Source: JARROD01 sp037384225 (GTDB lineage: Bacteria > Pseudomonadota > Gammaproteobacteria > Pseudomonadales > Cellvibrionaceae). From it: 7,520 bases of DNA. Under the pieces are notes generated by a model, which searched no databases, was not told the DNA's origin, and saw nothing but the letters and a program-made list of their open reading frames with translations. Shown here one piece after another: positions 5,681 through 7,520 of the stretch. The number at the start of each line of letters is the position of its first letter. The stretch's first letter is position 1. Made by a program: the position numbers and the translations under genes. Location of the stretch: NCBI GenBank assembly GCA_037384225.1, contig JARROD010000185.1, positions 1-7,520 on the forward strand, read 5' to 3'.

Positions 5681-6328
5681 AGGCACTTTTCCAACAGCAT
5701 AAGAACCACCACTTCACCCTTTGAGTACGACTTGCCACGGGCAAGCTGCCTGTTCAGTTTGTGCCCGGCGGCACTCTTGCCTACAACTTCCTTTTACGAA
5801 CCACTTCAACTGCCCAAAACACGCTACGGGTAAAGCTATTTTTCATGCTAGCAACGCAAACTACTCAGTCACCACAACTGTACAGCGATTCGGCAACCAC
5901 ATTATTAACCACTGCCACAACAAAATGCACAAAGATAAAAATCCGCGGTGTGACACCCCGCCCTAACAATTTTACCGCACACATAAAATAAACAACGTTC
6001 TTTAGTTTTTTTACACAGGTAGTTAGGAACGGGCACGAAATAGCTCACAAGACGAATGCCAAATCTTTAAAAAAATGTATAAAAAATCAAAAAAGTGATA
6101 ATAAAAATTCCAAAAGAAATTGAGCTTTTGTTGCAAATGAAAGCTAAAATTATTTCACAGAAATGCATGTTGGAAAAATATTTTCACACTATTTGTTGTG
6201 GAAAAGTGAGTTCTTATACGTCTTTTATAGGTACCATTAAATGTAAAGCTTTCAAGCCGAGCAACCAGTCGCCTGGAAGATTACCGCCATAAAAATATAC
6301 ATATTAATGCCGTTGAGGGGTATTTGGT
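5681..6328. other. Gene-poor AT-rich spacer (648 bp)
   Basis: No convincing gene. Several overlapping small frames (5721-5991) have no RBS and a composition like non-coding DNA. A frame opening with GTG at 6095 begins V-I-I-K-I-P-K-E-I-E-L-L-L-Q, faintly like the ribbon-helix-helix start of small antitoxins, but lacks an RBS and soon degenerates. Short palindromes include CTTGCC/GGCAAG (5731-5745) and GGTGT-G-ACACC (5946-5956). The leader of the 6329 gene lies in the last part: TTGTTG near 6195 and TATACG about 16 bp downstream are a weak promoter candidate. Confidence 0.5.
5731..5745 (+). terminator. Weak hairpin downstream of the serine hydrolase gene
   Basis: CTTGCC-ACG-GGCAAG is a perfect 6-bp stem about 50 bp after the stop of 4454-5680. 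The sequence after it has only scattered T, so it is at best a poor intrinsic terminator or an RNA-stabilising 3' hairpin. Confidence 0.3.
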
Positions 6329-6580
6329 ATGGCAGCTAACATATCCGCTGAGCAGGTTATAGAACCCACAGCTATTACTATGGACATTGATGGACTATCT
6401 CCGGATGAAGCCCTGTCAATATTTGACAGAGCCAATAACGGTGATCAGGAATGTCTTGAAGCCATGAAAAACCTGAGCGAAAATGATCTGTTCCGGTTTT
6501 ATTTGAAAGCCTTTGTTCCCTTTGTGGAAAGATCGAATAGGCTCCACGCCCTACAGCCTAATATCGATAGGCCCCATTAA
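6329..6580 (+). CDS. Small acidic protein (83 aa), possibly the first half of a frame-interrupted gene
   Basis: The ATG at 6329 has GAGGGG (6315-6320) at 8-nt spacing, a good ribosome binding site. The product starts M-A-A-N-I-S-A-E-Q-V-I-E, is acidic and mostly helical in character (L-S-P-D-E-A-L-S-I-F-D-R, then L-E-A-M-K-N-L-S-E-N-D-L-F-R-F-Y-L-K), and lacks membrane segments. I do not recognise a family. It ends at TAA 6578-6580 directly after a CCCC run (6572-6575). Skipping one C leads into an open frame up to 6719 that is rich in Cys, Tyr and Trp, giving a 129-aa product. It could therefore be intact and paired with a second peptide (6594-6719), a frameshifted pseudogene, or a +1 frameshift gene. 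A leader-plus-core peptide precursor is a speculative reading. Confidence 0.6.
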   Translation: MAANISAEQVIEPTAITMDIDGLSPDEALSIFDRANNGDQECLEAMKNLSENDLFRFYLKAFVPFVERSNRLHALQPNIDRPH

Positions 6581-6593
6581 AGATGTGCTGAAC

Positions 6594-6719
6594 ATGGCCC
6601 AGCCCTATTGCATTGATTACTATTGTATCAAATATCCACCGGGCTGGTGTCACGCTTGGTATGTCTACTGCGGCATAGGCGTAATACACTTAAGCCCTGA
6701 CTCCACTAGCAACCAGTGA
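6594..6719 (+). CDS. Cys/aromatic-rich 41-aa peptide or C-terminal half of the preceding gene
   Basis: From ATG 6594 to TGA 6717-6719 the frame reads M-A-Q-P-Y-C-I-D-Y-Y-C-I-K-Y, then P-P-G-W-C-H-A-W-Y-V-Y-C-G-I-G and a polar end L-S-P-D-S-T-S-N-Q. Four Cys, six Tyr and two Trp occur within 26 residues, which is far from random composition. The Cys spacings are C-x4-C, C-x7-C and C-x6-C. There is no clear Shine-Dalgarno sequence before 6594, so independent translation is doubtful. Translation through a +1 shift at 6572-6575, or an ancestral uninterrupted gene, is at least as likely. Possible natures are a disulfide- or metal-binding tail or a modified-peptide core. No modifying enzyme is seen in the window. 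Confidence 0.4.
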   Translation: MAQPYCIDYYCIKYPPGWCHAWYVYCGIGVIHLSPDSTSNQ

Positions 6720-6832
6720 ATTTTCTCGTACATCTCTCATGCATTGCACTCGACGACGCTATCTATACTAAGGAGACAGCCCCCACGTAAGGACGCTTGC
6801 GCCGCGAATGGCCTAGAGCAGCAAACAGAGCA

Positions 6833-6924
6833 ACGCGCCCAGGGGCAAAAGGACGCGTGCAGCTTTTTCTAACCGGCGCATAGCTCCCCCTATGTGAGGA
6901 TTAGAAAAATTGGGCACGACCCTG
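6833..6924. repeat. Imperfect palindromic repeat element sharing a motif with the MITE at 1508-1687
   Basis: 6833-6860 matches the reverse strand of 1542-1570 with only a few differences: both contain CCAGGGGCAAAA followed by a GCGTGC end. The element folds as CAGG (6840-6843), CGTGC (6856-6860) and TTTTTCTAA-CC (6864-6874) on the left, with GG-a-TTAGAAAAA (6898-6909), GCACG and CCTG (6921-6924) on the right. The tip is CATAG...CTATG (6879-6894). It codes for nothing and has no terminator-like T-tail on the plus strand. It looks like a dispersed, degenerate palindromic repeat; its outer borders are uncertain. Confidence 0.55.
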
Positions 6925-6940
6925 AAAATGCGGCAATAGA

Positions 6941-6957
6941 AGGAGCGAAGCGGTCCT
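6941..6957. repeat. Small hairpin flanking the palindromic repeat element
   Basis: AGGA-GC-GAA-GC-GG-TCCT can fold into a short stem. It lies just right of the element at 6833-6924 and may be part of it. Confidence 0.3.
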
Positions 6958-7111
6958 GAGCCGAAAATTTATGCAACGATAGGTAAACACAAGGATACAA
7001 TATTTTTTTGGCTATTGAGTTTGTACAAGTTGCTCAGAAGCTGACAAAAAATTGCGAAATATAGTGGATTCCGTGTATTTTTTTAACAAAATAAAACCAT
7101 CGCAAATAGAG

Positions 7112-7134
7112 AAAAAATAGACAAACTATTTTTT
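7112..7134. repeat. AT-rich inverted repeat abutting the CRP-like site
   Basis: AAAAAATAG (7112-7120) and CTATTTTTT (7126-7134) are perfect 9-bp arms around ACAAA. The right arm runs into the CRP-like site. The 12-mer CTATTTTTTGTG at 7126-7137 recurs as a direct repeat at 7241-7252. Confidence 0.6.
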
Positions 7135-7149
7135 GTGACATATATCACG
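7134..7149 (+). promoter_or_regulatory. CRP-like binding site
   Basis: TGTGA-CATATA-TCACG matches the gammaproteobacterial CRP consensus TGTGA-N6-TCACA at 9 of 10 core bases and sits in AT-rich flanks. It lies about 200 bp upstream of the ATG at 7350. A TTGACT hexamer follows at 7158-7163 and a TATGAT at 7205-7210, but they are too far apart to form one standard promoter. Activation of the 7350 gene by cAMP-CRP is inference. Confidence 0.5.
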
Positions 7150-7210
7150 TTAATTTATTGACTAATTACTCATCCTGCCAGACTTTTAAATTTCTAATAT
7201 TTTTTATGAT

Positions 7211-7230
7211 AAAAAAGGCACAAAGGTGCC
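7211..7230 (-). terminator. Terminator-like hairpin, minus-strand orientation
   Basis: GGCAC-AAAG-GTGCC (7217-7230) is a perfect 5-bp stem. On the minus strand it is followed directly by six T (complement of 7211-7216). It would stop minus-strand transcripts, yet no supported minus-strand gene lies to its right. It may instead sit in the leader of the 7350 transcript. Confidence 0.5.
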
Positions 7231-7349
7231 AAAGGAATTCCTATTTTTTGTGTATACAATTTTGCCTTTCTTTAGTAGTACTTCTATTCAAAAATACACA
7301 TAACGATATTTTATTTTGCCCCTTCGGAATTTGGCAGGGATCGAAAACC

Positions 7350-7520
7350 ATGAAACCCAGCACTGTGAAATATAAAATATCACTGATTACCGACAGTGAA
7401 GCAGAAAGAAGTAAATTTTTTTCTTTGTTTAAAGTTATCAATCCACGTTTAATGCATTACTGGGAAATAACCGATGCGGGCGAAGCCGATTTTGTGATCG
7501 TTGATACCGACTACAAAAAA
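7350..7520 (+). CDS. N-terminal part of an unidentified protein (57 codons seen), faintly receiver-like
   Basis: The ATG at 7350 has AGGGA (7336-7340) at 9-nt spacing. The frame is open to the window edge. The visible residues include Y-K-I-S-L-I-T-D-S-E-A-E-R (8-20), L-M-H-Y-W-E-I-T-D-A-G-E-A-D (34-47) and F-V-I-V-D-T-D (48-54). The order beta strand, then a helix around 19-29, then a second strand ending in 'ADFVIVDTD' recalls the start of a CheY-like or pseudo-receiver fold, where the acidic residue after the third strand is the phosphoacceptor. One acidic residue after strand 1 (D15) is present. The rest is outside the window, so the function is unassigned; other Rossmann-like folds are possible. 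It is probably transcribed from the AT-rich region with the CRP-like site upstream. Confidence 0.7.
   Translation, partial: MKPSTVKYKISLITDSEAERSKFFSLFKVINPRLMHYWEITDAGEADFVIVDTDYKK

Larger units (their letters stand above)
6720..7349. other. Non-coding region with repeat element and regulatory signals (630 bp)
   Basis: No gene is supported here. From left to right it holds a GC-richer palindromic repeat element (about 6781-6960), an AT-rich stretch with a hairpin and a CRP-like site (7112-7149), a minus-strand terminator (7211-7230) and the leader of the gene at 7350. A minus-strand open frame at 7241-7441 overlaps that gene and lacks support. Confidence 0.55.

Noticed and set aside
5721..5991. 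Two overlapping small plus-strand frames after the serine hydrolase
   Set aside because: No RBS, Thr/Ala/Asn-rich low-complexity translation and no recognisable family.
6095..6292. Possible ribbon-helix-helix antitoxin start (V-I-I-K-I-P-K-E-I-E)
   Set aside because: GTG start without an RBS; only the first dozen residues are suggestive, the rest is not antitoxin-like, and no toxin gene follows.
6864..6909. Intrinsic terminator for the 6329-6719 locus
   Set aside because: The stem begins with T5 and ends with A5, the wrong polarity for a plus-strand terminator; it fits better as part of a palindromic repeat.
7241..7441. Minus-strand frame of 66 codons
   Set aside because: It overlaps the start of the RBS-led gene at 7350 on the other strand and lies in AT-rich DNA where open frames arise by chance; the nearby minus-strand terminator overlaps none of its support signals.
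1..7520. CRISPR array, tRNA or rRNA genes
   Set aside because: No regularly spaced direct repeats and no tRNA- or rRNA-like conserved sequences were seen on either strand.

Overview
The window looks like an accessory or recently eroded stretch of a gammaproteobacterial chromosome. The reasons are the mixed GC content with AT-rich spacers, the AraC/RND/McrBC/EstB gene families, Shine-Dalgarno-led starts and a CRP-type operator. The lineage (perhaps a marine, Cellvibrionales-like group) is an inference from general character, not from a marker gene. Only about half of the window is occupied by intact genes.

Left part (1-1059): the last 40 codons of an AraC-family regulator on the plus strand face a complete AraC-family regulator on the minus strand, with only 20 bp between the two stop codons. 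Middle-left (1060-3515) is a gene graveyard. It holds a short minus-strand remnant resembling the C-terminus of the glycolate oxidase iron-sulfur subunit GlcF, then a roughly 180-bp palindromic MITE-like element with 27-bp perfect terminal inverted repeats. Next comes a minus-strand open reading frame that joins a McrB-like N-terminal domain directly to a McrC-like nuclease domain; its last codons and stop come from the MITE end. A heavily deleted RND efflux locus follows on the plus strand: a membrane-fusion protein start with an internal stop, fused to two small, out-of-frame pieces of the inner-membrane pump.

Centre (3560-5680): an intact small four-helix membrane protein and an intact class C beta-lactamase-fold serine hydrolase/esterase (S-M-T-K, Y-S-V, W-G-G motifs). 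Between them are a strong minus-strand intrinsic terminator and a doubtful Cys-containing minus-strand reading frame.

Right part (5681-7520): a long gene-poor AT-rich spacer, then a small gene with a good ribosome binding site (6329). Its acidic product stops at a CCCC run, and the +1 frame continues into a Cys/Tyr/Trp-rich tail that could be a separate 41-aa peptide or the other half of a 129-aa protein. After it comes a non-coding palindromic element that shares a motif of about 28 bp with the MITE at 1508-1687. Next is an AT-rich regulatory region with a near-consensus CRP site, and finally the first 57 codons of a gene whose N-terminus vaguely resembles a receiver domain.

No multi-gene pathway is evident. 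The coherent story is decay by deletion and MITE insertion around a former McrBC restriction locus and a former RND pump, next to a few intact stand-alone genes. The most intriguing candidates for something undescribed are the McrB-McrC chimera and the small two-frame Cys/aromatic-rich peptide locus.
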